A stretch of DNA of 64,000 nucleotides from an uncultured Muribaculaceae bacterium (GTDB lineage: Bacteria; Bacteroidota; Bacteroidia; Bacteroidales; Muribaculaceae): contig CAJOFH010000007.1 in assembly GCA_905233845.1 (NCBI GenBank), positions 15,212 through 79,211 of the forward strand, written 5' to 3'. The notes beneath the pieces are model-generated. The model did not search any database, was not told the origin of the DNA, and saw only the letters and a list, made by a program, of their open reading frames with translations. Within the stretch, counting starts at the first letter, position 1, and every line of letters begins with the position of its first letter. Of the stretch, positions 53,701 to 61,055 are shown piece by piece. A program made the position numbers and the translations under genes.

Positions 53701-54089
53701 TCGAGCATGCTTCATGTACAGAAGGTGAGGAACTTGGTAGTGAAGGTTCTAACGACATCTTTGAAGGTACCTTTGGTGCTGTGAAACTGAGTGGCAGCGA
53801 GAAAATTCCTATGGATTTTGTTGTTCGCGTTTACTTCACCAAATCGCTAAGTGGTGCTAAGGCCGCTGATCCTGATGGTGATTACTACATTGCTGAGTAC
53901 ACCATTAATGATGCACTCACAAGCGACATCCCCACCAGCATCTTCGGCGTTGATAGCTACAAAGTCGTTACCGGCATCAAGTACTACAACCCAGCTGGTG
54001 TTGAGAGTGATGTGCCATTCCAGGGTGTAAACATTGAGGTTACCACCTATGACGATGGCAGCCGCACTACTCGCAAGTTACTCAAGTAG
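47748..54089 (+). CDS. Very large secreted repeat protein with choice-of-anchor modules and T9SS-like C-terminus
   Basis: 2113 residues with a signal peptide (1-25, ending HTQA). Three copies of a 150-185-residue module marked by YPAS (QFIYPASELSNL, NQFVYPASML, QMLYPASLLTDM) begin near 27, 307 and 788. Between and after them are five Ig-like choice-of-anchor/ASPM-type modules (near 208, 483, 584, 684 and 980), recognised by TLAFGEIPVGG, TYNPAAAGTHTG and similar. Residues about 1095-1460 form a globular domain I cannot place (MREVYMNRNVPGNWYRGYTK, EMNDNIVS, DVTRHHGSYIDA, IAFISYDGVTGHEF). Fibronectin-like stretches follow. The end (VVTGIKYYNPAG... PFQGVNIEVTTYDDGS) is the sorting type common in Bacteroidales. 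Cargo function is unknown; an adhesin or a peptidase-like centre are both open. Confidence 0.82.
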   Translation: MIKKFYLKFLMGLLLTSLAVPHTQAETLTVANGTGTDQYMPIYGSAWKTNGAGCQFIYPASELSNLSNGAIIKKIKFFSSSTVNSKLGYSTTAIRLGNTQSTTIANNTSAMAANRENMTLVFTGNLPTGSTEMEITCSTDFVYQAGQNLIVDTYVTSASSTGYYSQYWYVNSGYSSGCVAECNGTSVYSDSKLPKMEITYELGTVEEYAAVVTPTTLAFGEIPVGGEITQTITLRNTGANAFTPSLNISNSAYTTTYSPTSLASGASIEIPIKFNPTTTGNFDGTLTIDCGNAGVKEVALTGSGSYSATIGGDASTSEYLPVYGYNHDSYNQQNQFVYPASMLTSLVGKRLKSITFYPSGGIKFYNGSVSFSLANVASGSITFTASGNTPQSPSGLTQVGTITMPSSAQSSLTEWTLSFDGDGFDYTGGDLFVDVTTVKGSWGTTNFYGTTTEDYVGYSCTSSSAKTGQKFLPKVKFTYEDSYAPATPTITANPASVSLTTEVGTPVTGTFSVTGANLTGDITVAASGDGFSVAPATITAADAANGVTVTVTYNPAAAGTHTGAITLSSDGATSKTVNLNGTATLPPVPMIVANPTALTMNAIVGTPATSTFTVTGSNLEGDITVAASGEGFSVAPATITAADAANGATVTVTYNPAAAGNHTGSISLTSTNADAVTVALTGTAATPVISGTVTPATLNFSCYAEQTATGTITVENTGNQAFTPAFNLAAPFSIEAATEIAAGASKQFTVTYAPTAAGTHTGTLTVTINGTDTQVALNGTATEAPEGGELTVAESTTTGDKYMSSIAPIYGGRYNSTGTVQMLYPASLLTDMVGMQITKVTFRHYGAPGFSGGAVQVSIGETENANLSGGEVSASTLTAVATVSPIGSAFDNEYYLTFEFSRPYLYNGGNLVIQTHVTTEGSESRSRFYGKSTYDLSLGNITTLATSYSAQTGNGYSTSFLPQATFTYEKARGVELVSPEDGILNFGEVSVKGHKTMTITVKNNNSTEVTVSASDLAYPYSVVDAPASIAAGETATFSVDMKPNNDTENIDYNNVQLTLTFGTQEMVITINGTSHVNEPTMTTEDFAEIEYTWVDENGDTQTSNLAEVATDPAQMIALMREVYMNRNVPGNWYRGYTKAGEPSYEVAYPAIGKIVYDNENLNYTYSDSYGWNIGFSENVNDHILTNPTYNQYRYFNPDEYKPIKNGVTLLLVEMNDNIVSADGNSYTEIVNGINSVPSGYNALKSMVGTVFKSVRVVTQSRNMGAGEDAGTLFKLDCDKMNRFFLLAKGRLRMFSGDVTRHHGSYIDATSTGNSYREFEEMGPFYQMYEQLSPVDLANVSDVTDVYQKLVNMESYGIEHDCQSIAFISYDGVTGHEFNMYGKASISDDCQDVRDLMITIPERRMQWWYEGSGNNSRDGYSYETDANDMFVNYNKQRVPKMGLFVIKQFPITGEQQENANVYDLNLSWTSNLLEFLPTGYGVYNLYRVVTNADGTKTYTKVVDNLDPNTFSYVDHVEMQQTGQVVTYVVQGQDQEKFLSMQLSNEESFVIPGLDRREQIIIALNNDYYYSRYDAANQKNNYSNSLIANNTVGTNVKPEYLTVWQDGSDKGMFKFWRATLKTVDGEQVVDTENAVNFANCKVTALNETSGTLTYEAGDDQATFTIGYHQNTATSTISIVNGEVKFDGLKLYDNFSVSVEENTHPAQYVYYVTLKTAVPFNLNDEGTETSDEARSNTVSVPVYKTGMAMNPLSATDVENDVTHETPAATKFDLNARYSSKSEILGYYIYRWADKETAANERSIYEANGDDASPQGQAGNQGTYYTVAMNTDYTAQTENFAMDANGNHPDVTATFMDNYMVKDATNADTYTYAPVVELFAPQQAVELPSGVDREDYNTYGGPQQMTAGGVVNVEVLKPAQSTYTWTANGKTYTYYNVFLDVSKLSIPQDYEIVKVRAWRKIDSEYLGEETGKGYEWRINDIVNGELKFIEHASCTEGEELGSEGSNDIFEGTFGAVKLSGSEKIPMDFVVRVYFTKSLSGAKAADPDGDYYIAEYTINDALTSDIPTSIFGVDSYKVVTGIKYYNPAGVESDVPFQGVNIEVTTYDDGSRTTRKLLK
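49197..49797 (+). repeat. Two tandem ~300-bp repeats in the choice-of-anchor region
   Basis: Two adjacent units of about 100 codons share long runs: DITVAAS, GFSVAPATITAADAANG and VTVTYNPAAAG. DNA similarity is high enough to allow copy-number change by recombination. Confidence 0.7.
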
Positions 54090-54118
54090 TTTTTAGATAG
54101 TAAAACTATATTTTCAAA

Positions 54119-54147
54119 TTAGGGCGACCCCCACGTGGGCCGCCCTA
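54119..54147 (+). terminator. Terminator of the 2113-residue protein gene
   Basis: AGGGCGACCC and GGGCCGCCCT pair with one mismatch around CCACGT; T-rich sequence follows. It overlaps the next promoter region. Confidence 0.65.
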
Positions 54148-54148
54148 G

Positions 54149-54180
54149 TTTGTTTCTTGTTTAAAAAAGCATTATCTTTG
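54149..54180 (+). promoter_or_regulatory. Promoter of the ABC-F gene
   Basis: TTTG (54149-54152), 20-base spacer, TATCTTTG (54173-54180). Confidence 0.75.
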
Positions 54181-54194
54181 CAGTGTCGGACAAA

Positions 54195-54215
54195 AGTCTA
54201 ATAACTGACAACTGC
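54195..54215. repeat. Heptamer array ending at the ABC-F start codon
   Basis: AGTCTAA, TAACTGA, CAACTGC, then one base and ATG 54217. Confidence 0.5.
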
Positions 54216-54216
54216 T

Positions 54217-56085
54217 ATGGGCGTATTGTTGCAAGTTGAGGAATTGACCAAGTCATATGGATATGACTTGCTCTTTGGCGATATCTCCTTCGGACTCGAC
54301 GAGGGCGACAAGGTGGGGCTTATCGCTAAGAATGGCACGGGAAAAAGTACACTGCTTAATCTGCTTGCTGGTATTGATTCCCCCGACAGTGGCACTATTA
54401 TCTACCGTAACGACGTGCGTCTGGGCTATCTGCCACAAATTCCCACCTTTGAGGATGCGAAGACGGTGATTGAAGCGTGCCTTGAGGGTGATGACCCACG
54501 TGCCAGAGCCGTGCTTGCCTATGAGCATGCTGCTCAGAGCGGTGACAGTGATGCCCTTACTGCAGCTATTCAAGCGATGGACAATAGTCACGCTTGGGAC
54601 TACGAAGAACGCTTCAAACAAGTGCTCACAAAACTCAAGATTGACGATTTCCATCAACCAGTGAACGAGCTGAGCGGCGGCCAGGTGAAACGTGTGGCGC
54701 TTGCCAAAATTCTTATTGATGACCCTGAGTTCCTAATCCTCGACGAGCCTACCAACCACCTTGACATAGACATGATAGAATGGCTGGAAAATTACCTCAA
54801 GCGCAGCACTATGACCATCTTGATGGTCACCCACGACCGCTACTTCCTCGATAACGTGTGCAACCGCATCCTCGAGATGGATCAGCAAGAGATTTTTGTC
54901 TACGAGGGCAACTATAACTACTATCTTGAGAAACGGGCGGAGCGCATCGATGCTCAGAACGCCCAGGTTGAGAAGGCCCGAAACCTGCTTCGAACCGAGC
55001 TTGAGTGGATGCGCCGTCAGCCTCAGGCACGTCAGCACAAGGCACAATACCGCATCGACGCATTCTATGAACTCAAGGAACGCGCTCGTGGCTATCGCGA
55101 ACGAGGCGACGTTCGCCTTACGGTGAACTCGGCATACATAGGTAAGAAAATTTTCACTGCACACCATGTGAGCAAAAGCTATGGTGACAAGGTAATACTC
55201 AAGGACTTCGAATATACCTTCGCGCGCTATGAAAAACTTGGCATTGTGGGTGATAATGGCGTGGGAAAATCTACCTTTATAAAAATGCTGCTTGGCGAGG
55301 TGCCCTGCGACAGTGGGTCGTTTGAGCTGGGCAAGACGGTGCGTTTTGGCTACTACAGCCAGGAGGGTATGCAGCTCGACGAAAGCAAAACGGTAATAGA
55401 GGCGGTGCGCGACATTGCCGAGTATATCGTCTTTGACGAGAAGACCCATTACACAGCAGCCCAATTCTTGAATCTGTTCCTCTTTAACAACAGCGAGCAG
55501 CAGAAGTATATATCTACACTGAGCGGTGGCGAGAAGCGCAGGCTCTACCTGGCGATGGTGCTCATGAGCAAGCCCAATTTCCTTATCCTCGACGAGCCAA
55601 CTAACGACCTCGACATCTCCACGCTCGAGATTCTTGAGGACTATCTGTCGAAGTTCAACGGTTGTGTGATAATAGTGAGCCACGACCGATTCTTTATGGA
55701 CCGCACGGTGGACCACACTTTTGTGTTCTTGGGCGATGGCGTGGTGAAGGACTTCCCTGGCAACTACAGCGAGTACCGTGCATGGAAGAACTACCATGAC
55801 CGAGAGGCTGCCGAAGCGGCTCGTGCCACTGCCAAGCCCAAAGAAAAAGTGCAATATAATGTACGTGACAACTCACGCAAACTAACTTTCAAGGAGCGCC
55901 GTGAGCTCGAACAGCTGACTATCGAAATAGATGAGCTTACTGCTGAGAAAAAGGCTCTTGACACACTTTTTGCCAGCGGTTCGGTGATTACCGACATGGA
56001 CATTAAGAGTGCCCGCTACAGCGAGCTTCAGGATTTGCTTGAAGAAAAAGAAATGCGCTGGCTCGAGCTCAGCGAGAAGGAATGA
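54217..56085 (+). CDS. uup: ABC-F family ATPase (Uup-like)
   Basis: 622 residues, no membrane segments. Two ATPase halves: Walker A GLIAKNGTGKST and GIVGDNGVGKST, signatures LSGGQVKR and LSGGEKRR, Walker B LILDEPTNHLD and LILDEPTNDLD. The linker helix between them has the charged ARNLLRTELEWMRRQPQARQHKA pattern, and the C-terminus is a coiled coil (RRELEQLTIEIDELTAEKKAL), as in Uup. ABC-F proteins act on ribosomes or in DNA precision functions; this subgroup is housekeeping, not clearly a resistance factor. Confidence 0.92.
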   Translation: MGVLLQVEELTKSYGYDLLFGDISFGLDEGDKVGLIAKNGTGKSTLLNLLAGIDSPDSGTIIYRNDVRLGYLPQIPTFEDAKTVIEACLEGDDPRARAVLAYEHAAQSGDSDALTAAIQAMDNSHAWDYEERFKQVLTKLKIDDFHQPVNELSGGQVKRVALAKILIDDPEFLILDEPTNHLDIDMIEWLENYLKRSTMTILMVTHDRYFLDNVCNRILEMDQQEIFVYEGNYNYYLEKRAERIDAQNAQVEKARNLLRTELEWMRRQPQARQHKAQYRIDAFYELKERARGYRERGDVRLTVNSAYIGKKIFTAHHVSKSYGDKVILKDFEYTFARYEKLGIVGDNGVGKSTFIKMLLGEVPCDSGSFELGKTVRFGYYSQEGMQLDESKTVIEAVRDIAEYIVFDEKTHYTAAQFLNLFLFNNSEQQKYISTLSGGEKRRLYLAMVLMSKPNFLILDEPTNDLDISTLEILEDYLSKFNGCVIIVSHDRFFMDRTVDHTFVFLGDGVVKDFPGNYSEYRAWKNYHDREAAEAARATAKPKEKVQYNVRDNSRKLTFKERRELEQLTIEIDELTAEKKALDTLFASGSVITDMDIKSARYSELQDLLEEKEMRWLELSEKE

Positions 56086-56129
56086 TGCTTTTTCTGCACG
56101 TGCGCATTGATTTATTTCTCAACACTGAT

Positions 56130-57356
56130 TTATTTCTCCACCTTTAGAACAGCACGATAGAGGGCGGTTGGACTGGGTGTTGTGAGCTGCAGCGTTCCTG
56201 CGACAAGTCGTCCGTTTTCTATCACGGATTCACGACTTTGAGGCCATGGGTCGCTATTGCTGGAGCGCTGTTCAATAATGAATTTAGCCTCTGCATCAGG
56301 AGCGAGCAGTTTGTTGCCCAGCACGCTAGTAATCGCACCCATCGTTGGCCGCAGATTCAGCTCCACACATGGGTCTATTCCAACATTTTCAAGAGATTGT
56401 GCGGTAATGGAAGACGAAACGCTCTTCCTGCTTCCTACTTTATACTTTGTACTTGATTGTACATTATTAAATAGGAGCATATCAACGCCTAACCAACCGT
56501 TGTAGTGAGGTGCGACAAGTTCGTCAAGAACCTGAGTCACAGCAGCCACCACCTCATCAAACTTTGGATATAATTTTGTGATTCTACTCTTCAACTCCTT
56601 TTTAGAAGCCACTATACCATAACTGTACTGGCTGTGACTATCAGTTTCAAACACCGAGTATCCTCGCACCTCAGCTTTGCCGTTATCACTATAAAACTCG
56701 ACGCCCAAGTCCATCATCTTGTCGAGAGCTTCCTCGCACAGAACTGAACCCTGTCGCTTGAGGGCACCACGACACCACTGCTCAAGTTCTGGAGTGGGAC
56801 CGTCGGTGGTATGATAGATGCCACGACCACTACTTGACCATGGTGTTTTGACAAAGCACTGCTTATGTTTTTTGACAAAAGCCAACACAAGTTCAGGGGT
56901 GGCTAACTCCACTGGCGCAGGACACAATTTACGACCAAGGATTTCCTGAAGACGAAGATGTATCAATACCGAGATACGACGATGTGAGAGCCCACGAAGG
57001 TAGTAAATTTCATCTTTCGAGGGCATACTGTCACTGCTGGCGCCCCACTTGAGAAGTCGCCGTCGCAGGTCCAAGCACCATCCCCACGGCATGACGCAAT
57101 AGTCATTCAAATATCTCAGTTCATTTCGTTTGACAGCATGAACATCAAAACCCATCGTGGCATTAAGTTGTTCTAGCCATTGAGCATCATGATCACTATC
57201 TGTAATGAGTAACGAACCTGGCTCTGCAATATAGGCAGGAAGAATGGCAAGGTCTGTGGCCATCTGCATAGCAAACGGCGGGGCAACATAATTGATGCCC
57301 CCCGTCGCCAGCGCTAAGTCATTCTGCGGATTGAATATATAAACTTTCCTATCCAC
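56130..57356 (-). CDS. ATP-grasp-like protein of unknown function
   Basis: 408 residues, unfamiliar by name. The N-terminus IFNPQNDLALATGGINYVAPPFAMQMATDLAILP recurs in Bacteroidales hypothetical proteins. The middle has an ATP-grasp-like lysine loop, CFVKTPWSSSGRGIYHT (about 167-183), and a later ELNLRPTMGA that would give the metal-binding E and N. Between these, STKYKVGSRKS is coded by the heptamer array at 56424-56458 and looks inserted. Probably an ATP-dependent ligase or peptide-bond-forming enzyme, but no substrate can be proposed. It is followed on the same strand by no close gene; upstream is the DUF3298 gene (17 bases). Confidence 0.65.
   Translation of the reverse strand: MDRKVYIFNPQNDLALATGGINYVAPPFAMQMATDLAILPAYIAEPGSLLITDSDHDAQWLEQLNATMGFDVHAVKRNELRYLNDYCVMPWGWCLDLRRRLLKWGASSDSMPSKDEIYYLRGLSHRRISVLIHLRLQEILGRKLCPAPVELATPELVLAFVKKHKQCFVKTPWSSSGRGIYHTTDGPTPELEQWCRGALKRQGSVLCEEALDKMMDLGVEFYSDNGKAEVRGYSVFETDSHSQYSYGIVASKKELKSRITKLYPKFDEVVAAVTQVLDELVAPHYNGWLGVDMLLFNNVQSSTKYKVGSRKSVSSSITAQSLENVGIDPCVELNLRPTMGAITSVLGNKLLAPDAEAKFIIEQRSSNSDPWPQSRESVIENGRLVAGTLQLTTPSPTALYRAVLKVEK
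56424..56458. repeat. Heptamer array inside a coding sequence
   Basis: CTTCCTG, CTTCCTA, CTTTATA, CTTTGTA, CTTGATT: five units, in the ATP-grasp-like gene, translated in frame on the minus strand. Confidence 0.75.
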
Positions 57357-57373
57357 AAATCTTCACAAAAAAA

Positions 57374-58198
57374 CTACTTCAGTCTTTTGCCATAGGTGGT
57401 CAAGAGCCGTTTGGCTTTTAGGGTCTTGAGGGGGATGGCAACTTCGATAATGCCGTCGCAGAAGGGACCCACAGCATAAGGAGGAAAGACAAACACCAGT
57501 TTACCATTCTTCACATAGAAGTTCTGGATATCGGGGACATCGATATTCTTCCACCACTTGTTGTCGGCATCGCGCTTGTCATAGCTGGGCAGCAAGCGCA
57601 GCACCTTACTTTGATTTGTGACAATGTCACCGAGACGAATGGGCTTGTCAAGCGCTGCATCGAAGGCTAGGAAATTGGAAGCAAACATGTTGTGGGCACC
57701 GCCATAGTAAGAATCTCCGTTTTCGACAAAGAACATAAGGTTTCCCACTGAGTGACTGTAATTGAAATCGAGAGTCTCATACCAGCAACTCATGGGATTT
57801 TCCTCATGGTTAATGTCTTTTATTCCACTCTTATATTCCTTCACATCAAAATCCTTAACCATAGTGTTGGAGCGAAGAATATCGTGGACCCAAGATTTCA
57901 CACAGTTTTTGAGGGTCTTAGCATCGTTGATGTCATTAGGAAAGTTCTCACGGTTGTGGCTTGCGTAGAACACTTCTTCAATCAAGAAATCGTTGAGTGC
58001 TTTTGACTTCTTGCCATTCACTGTAACGGGCCAGTCGGCAGTAACGGTCTTGGTGAACTTGTAACCAACACCTTGTGGCTCGTCTTTCTCGAAAAAGCGG
58101 ATAGAATCCTTAACAACAAAGTGTTGTGTCTTGATTTTTGGAGCTGCCTGGGCACTGAGTGCCAGCAGCATGAATGCAATTAATAGTTTTGTTTTCAT
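57374..58198 (-). CDS. Exported DUF3298 (RsiV-like) protein
   Basis: 274 residues with a signal peptide (1-18, ending SAQA). The first part resembles DUF4163 (YKFTKTVTADWPVTVNGKKSKALNDFLIEEVF). The C-terminal part is DUF3298: SYYGGAHNMFASNFLAFDAALDKPIRLGDIV and VFVFPPYAVGPFCDGIIEVAIPL. In RsiV this pair binds lysozyme, but such proteins are widespread and a ligand cannot be assigned. It is upstream of the ATP-grasp-like gene on the same strand. Confidence 0.8.
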   Translation of the reverse strand: MKTKLLIAFMLLALSAQAAPKIKTQHFVVKDSIRFFEKDEPQGVGYKFTKTVTADWPVTVNGKKSKALNDFLIEEVFYASHNRENFPNDINDAKTLKNCVKSWVHDILRSNTMVKDFDVKEYKSGIKDINHEENPMSCWYETLDFNYSHSVGNLMFFVENGDSYYGGAHNMFASNFLAFDAALDKPIRLGDIVTNQSKVLRLLPSYDKRDADNKWWKNIDVPDIQNFYVKNGKLVFVFPPYAVGPFCDGIIEVAIPLKTLKAKRLLTTYGKRLK

Positions 58199-58228
58199 AA
58201 TTAAATCAATTAAATGATATTTCGTTTA

Positions 58229-58236
58229 CAAATATA
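58229..58236 (-). promoter_or_regulatory. -7 element of the DUF3298 gene
   Basis: TATATTTG on the minus strand, 31 bases before the ATG. Confidence 0.5.
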
Positions 58237-58385
58237 GTCTTTTTTTTAATTATAAAAGTATTTTGTCTTCATTTTTATTCAAAAAAGTGTACATTTATTA
58301 CCACAAAAGAATGAATTCTTCTTCTTTTGGAAATATAAACCATATTATGTGAATTTTAAACCTTTCGGGGGAATGAAAACGATAG

Positions 58386-58492
58386 TAATTTTGCATCGCA
58401 TAATAATTAGGACAGCAATATTATATTGCACTTTTCTATACAGATTCTATTCATAAATTTAAAGTCCCACTCGTGAGAGCCGGGCTTTTTTT
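58386..58492 (+). ncRNA. Candidate small RNA between divergent genes
   Basis: A -7 element TAATTTTG (58386-58393) with TTTCG near 58363 is followed about 70 bases later by a hairpin, GTCCCACTC (58464-58472) with GAGCCGGGC (58477-58485), and seven T residues. No open frame lies between. A transcript of about 95 bases is predicted. Alternatively this is a leader attenuator of the 58588 gene. Confidence 0.4.
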
Positions 58493-58517
58493 ATTGCCCC
58501 AAGCACTATATAGAAAA

Positions 58518-58545
58518 AACTAACAACTAATAACTAATAACTAAA
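58518..58545. repeat. Heptamer array upstream of the DUF4105 promoter
   Basis: AACTAAC, AACTAAT, AACTAAT, AACTAAA, the most regular array in the window. Confidence 0.8.
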
Positions 58546-58555
58546 AACAATTATC

Positions 58556-58563
58556 TATCTTTG
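58556..58563 (+). promoter_or_regulatory. -7 element of the DUF4105 gene
   Basis: TATCTTTG, 25 bases before ATG 58588. Confidence 0.65.
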
Positions 58564-58587
58564 CACATTATTAGATATAGATAGACA

Positions 58588-59823
58588 ATGAAACAACATT
58601 TCTGGCATATTATAGCTTTAAGCATCATCCTTGTTTTAAGTAATGTCACTTCTGCTGCCCAAAGCGACACCGCCACCGTCCATCCCGTGAAGGTGAGCCT
58701 TATCACTTTCTATCCTGGCAACGAAGTGTTTGAGGTGTTTGGACACAGCGAAATATTGCTATCTGATTCCACAGGCGACTACTTTATTAATTATGGTGTA
58801 TTCGACTTCAACTCGCCAGGATTCGTCACACGATATATCATGGGCGAAACCGACTACTTGTGTGCTATTATGCCGCCTAACATGGATGGTGGCATCAAAG
58901 AGGGGCGCAAAAGGGTGAAGCAAGACCTTAATCTCACTCCCGAGCAAGCAAAAAAAGTTTGGGACATACTGGTATGGAATGTGCAACCTGCCAATCGCGT
59001 CTACCGTTACCGTCATTTCAGTGACAACTGTTCCACACGGCCCCGCGACGTGATAGAAACTGCTCTGGGACATGAGCTCGACTATAACCAATGCAACTAT
59101 ATAGTTGGCAAGACTCTGCGACAAGTGATGAGCCACTACACGCGCAACTATCCATGGGAGCAGTTTGGCATCGACCTCGCGTTGGGAGCCGTCTGCGACA
59201 CCATTATCGATGCACGCACCCACACCTTCGTTCCATTGTTCCTGATGCATGCTCTCGACAGCGCCACAGTGGTGAGCAATGGCAAGACTGAACCTTTAGT
59301 GAGCAATAGCACAGTTATCACTCCAGGCAACGACAACGGCATTGTAGCCTCACCCACACCCTGGTACCTCACCCCAATGTTCTTTGCTCTACTGCTCTTC
59401 ACCATCACAATAGTCATCACTCTCCACGACTGGCGAAAAAGCTCCCCCTCTAATAGAGAGAGGACCAAAGTTGTGAAGAGCATAAACAAAGGTATCTCCC
59501 GCTGGTACGACACCATCCTCTTCACCATTGCAGGACTAGCTGGATGCCTCATCTTCTTCATCGAGTTTATCTCAACCCATGAGGCGGTGATGCCCAACTA
59601 CAACATCCTGTGGCTGCACCCATTGCTGCTCCTGCTCGCCATTCTTCCATGGATAAAGAAAGCTTCTCAATTGCTCAAGTGGTGCCACTTTGTGAACCTT
59701 GCTCTCATCGCCACAATGGCTGTCGTTTGGCTTAGTGGTCTCCAGGCACCAAACGCCGCCTTCATCCCCATCATCGCAGCCCTTGCCATCCGTTCACTCC
59801 TCAACGTAATTAAATTACGCTGA
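58588..59823 (+). CDS. DUF4105 membrane protein
   Basis: 411 residues. Signal sequence (1-24), then the DUF4105 domain: SLITFYPGNEVFEVFGHSEILL, NYGVFDF, and FSDNCSTRPRDVIETALG, whose His and Cys suggest a papain/NlpC-like catalytic fold. The C-terminal 150 residues have four membrane segments with a basic loop, WRKSSPSNRERTKVVKS, encoded around the GC-rich insert at 59441-59464. Function unknown; a periplasmic hydrolase anchored in the inner membrane is plausible. Confidence 0.85.
   Translation: MKQHFWHIIALSIILVLSNVTSAAQSDTATVHPVKVSLITFYPGNEVFEVFGHSEILLSDSTGDYFINYGVFDFNSPGFVTRYIMGETDYLCAIMPPNMDGGIKEGRKRVKQDLNLTPEQAKKVWDILVWNVQPANRVYRYRHFSDNCSTRPRDVIETALGHELDYNQCNYIVGKTLRQVMSHYTRNYPWEQFGIDLALGAVCDTIIDARTHTFVPLFLMHALDSATVVSNGKTEPLVSNSTVITPGNDNGIVASPTPWYLTPMFFALLLFTITIVITLHDWRKSSPSNRERTKVVKSINKGISRWYDTILFTIAGLAGCLIFFIEFISTHEAVMPNYNILWLHPLLLLLAILPWIKKASQLLKWCHFVNLALIATMAVVWLSGLQAPNAAFIPIIAALAIRSLLNVIKLR
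59441..59464. repeat. GC-rich palindromic insert inside the DUF4105 gene
   Basis: CCCCTCT-AATAG-AGAGAGG, an imperfect palindrome coding for part of a basic loop; similar to the inserts in miaB and in the leader at 47445. Confidence 0.4.
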
Positions 59824-59874
59824 CATGAATTGACTTAAGAGGACAACTATACAGGAAAATCCAGATAATTTCAT

Positions 59875-59882
59875 TATATTTG
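59875..59882 (+). promoter_or_regulatory. -7 element of holB
   Basis: TATATTTG, 22 bases before ATG 59905. Confidence 0.6.
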
Positions 59883-59904
59883 CATTGTTAAAACTTGAAA
59901 CAAG

Positions 59905-61026
59905 ATGAGATTCCGAGACGTAATAGGCAACGAGCGTGCTATAGAGCAGATTAGACGTATGGTGGACAGTGGAAACATCGCCCACGCATTGCTGCTGCAT
60001 GGCGAACCTGGTGTTCCAAAGTTGGCGCTCGCCCTTGCCACTGCGCAATATATCCACTGCACCAACCGCATCGATGGCGACTCATGCGGCATGTGTCCCT
60101 CGTGCCTGCAGCACCAATCGACGAACCATGCCGACACGTTCTTCTCCTACCCTATCATCAAAAAGGGCGAAAAGCCAGTGAGCGAGGACTTTGGCAACGA
60201 ATGGAAGCGATTCCTTGAAGAAGAAGTTGTGGCCGAGGATTATGAGCACTGGCTCTCATTACTGGGCAACACCAACGCTCAACCCATCATCTATGCAAGC
60301 GAGAGCGACAACATTGTGCGTAAGATGAGCTTGAGCGCCTACACAGCAAAATACAAAGTGCTTATAATGTGGCAGGCCGACAAAATGAACAAAGAGTGTT
60401 CAAACAAGCTTCTAAAGCTCATCGAGGAGCCATCGGACGACTGCATATTCTTGCTCACTACCGATAACGCAAAAGCCATACTCCCCACTATCTTCTCACG
60501 CACTCAGCGCATCGAGTTGCGCAAACCTTCGACCCAGCAAATAGCCGACTACATCGCTCGCGACGGTGACATCGACATGACCGAAGCACTGGCTATCGCC
60601 GCACCAGCCGACGGCAATGTGCTACAAGCACTGCGAAATATGGACCATGGCAGTGAAACACATGAATTCCACCAACAATTTGTCAATCTCATGCGTCTTG
60701 CCTATATGCGCAACATCGCTGGACTGAAGGAGTGGAGCGAAGATATCGCCGACTACAAGCGCGAGAAAGCACAACGATTCCTGAACTATGCCAGCCGCAT
60801 GGTGCGAGAGAACTACATCTACAACCTGCAGCACCCTGAGCTCAACTATGAGACTCAGGAGGAGACGCAGTTCAGCAAAAACTTCGCACGCTTCATCAAT
60901 GAGGAGAACGTGGAGAGAATGCTCAAACTCTATGTGGACGCAGCCCGCGACATCCGAGGCAACGCCAACGCAAAAATTGTCCTCTTTGACATCGCCCTTA
61001 AAACCACCATCCTCATCAAAAAGTGA
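59905..61026 (+). CDS. holB: DNA polymerase III subunit delta'
   Basis: 373 residues, a clamp-loader AAA+ protein. Start FRDVIGNERAIEQIRRMVDSGNIAHALLLHGEPG with a degenerate P-loop (GEPGVPKLAL), as is usual for delta'. Zinc module CGMCPSCLQH. Sensor region VLIMWQADKMNKECSNKLLKLIEEPSDDCIFLLTT and SRTQRIELRKP. Part of the clamp loader that places the beta clamp on DNA. The nuclease gene follows after a heptamer array. Confidence 0.92.
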   Translation: MRFRDVIGNERAIEQIRRMVDSGNIAHALLLHGEPGVPKLALALATAQYIHCTNRIDGDSCGMCPSCLQHQSTNHADTFFSYPIIKKGEKPVSEDFGNEWKRFLEEEVVAEDYEHWLSLLGNTNAQPIIYASESDNIVRKMSLSAYTAKYKVLIMWQADKMNKECSNKLLKLIEEPSDDCIFLLTTDNAKAILPTIFSRTQRIELRKPSTQQIADYIARDGDIDMTEALAIAAPADGNVLQALRNMDHGSETHEFHQQFVNLMRLAYMRNIAGLKEWSEDIADYKREKAQRFLNYASRMVRENYIYNLQHPELNYETQEETQFSKNFARFINEENVERMLKLYVDAARDIRGNANAKIVLFDIALKTTILIKK

Positions 61027-61055
61027 GGAAAGAAAAACGAGAAGCAAGGAACGAC

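Noticed and set aside
54733-55854. Long minus-strand frame (373 codons) opposite the ABC-F gene
   Set aside because: Mirror of conserved ABC-F codons; the peptide has no domain features.
54217-56085. ABC-F protein as an antibiotic-resistance factor
   Set aside because: The C-terminal coiled coil and overall form fit Uup; nothing points to a resistance subgroup.
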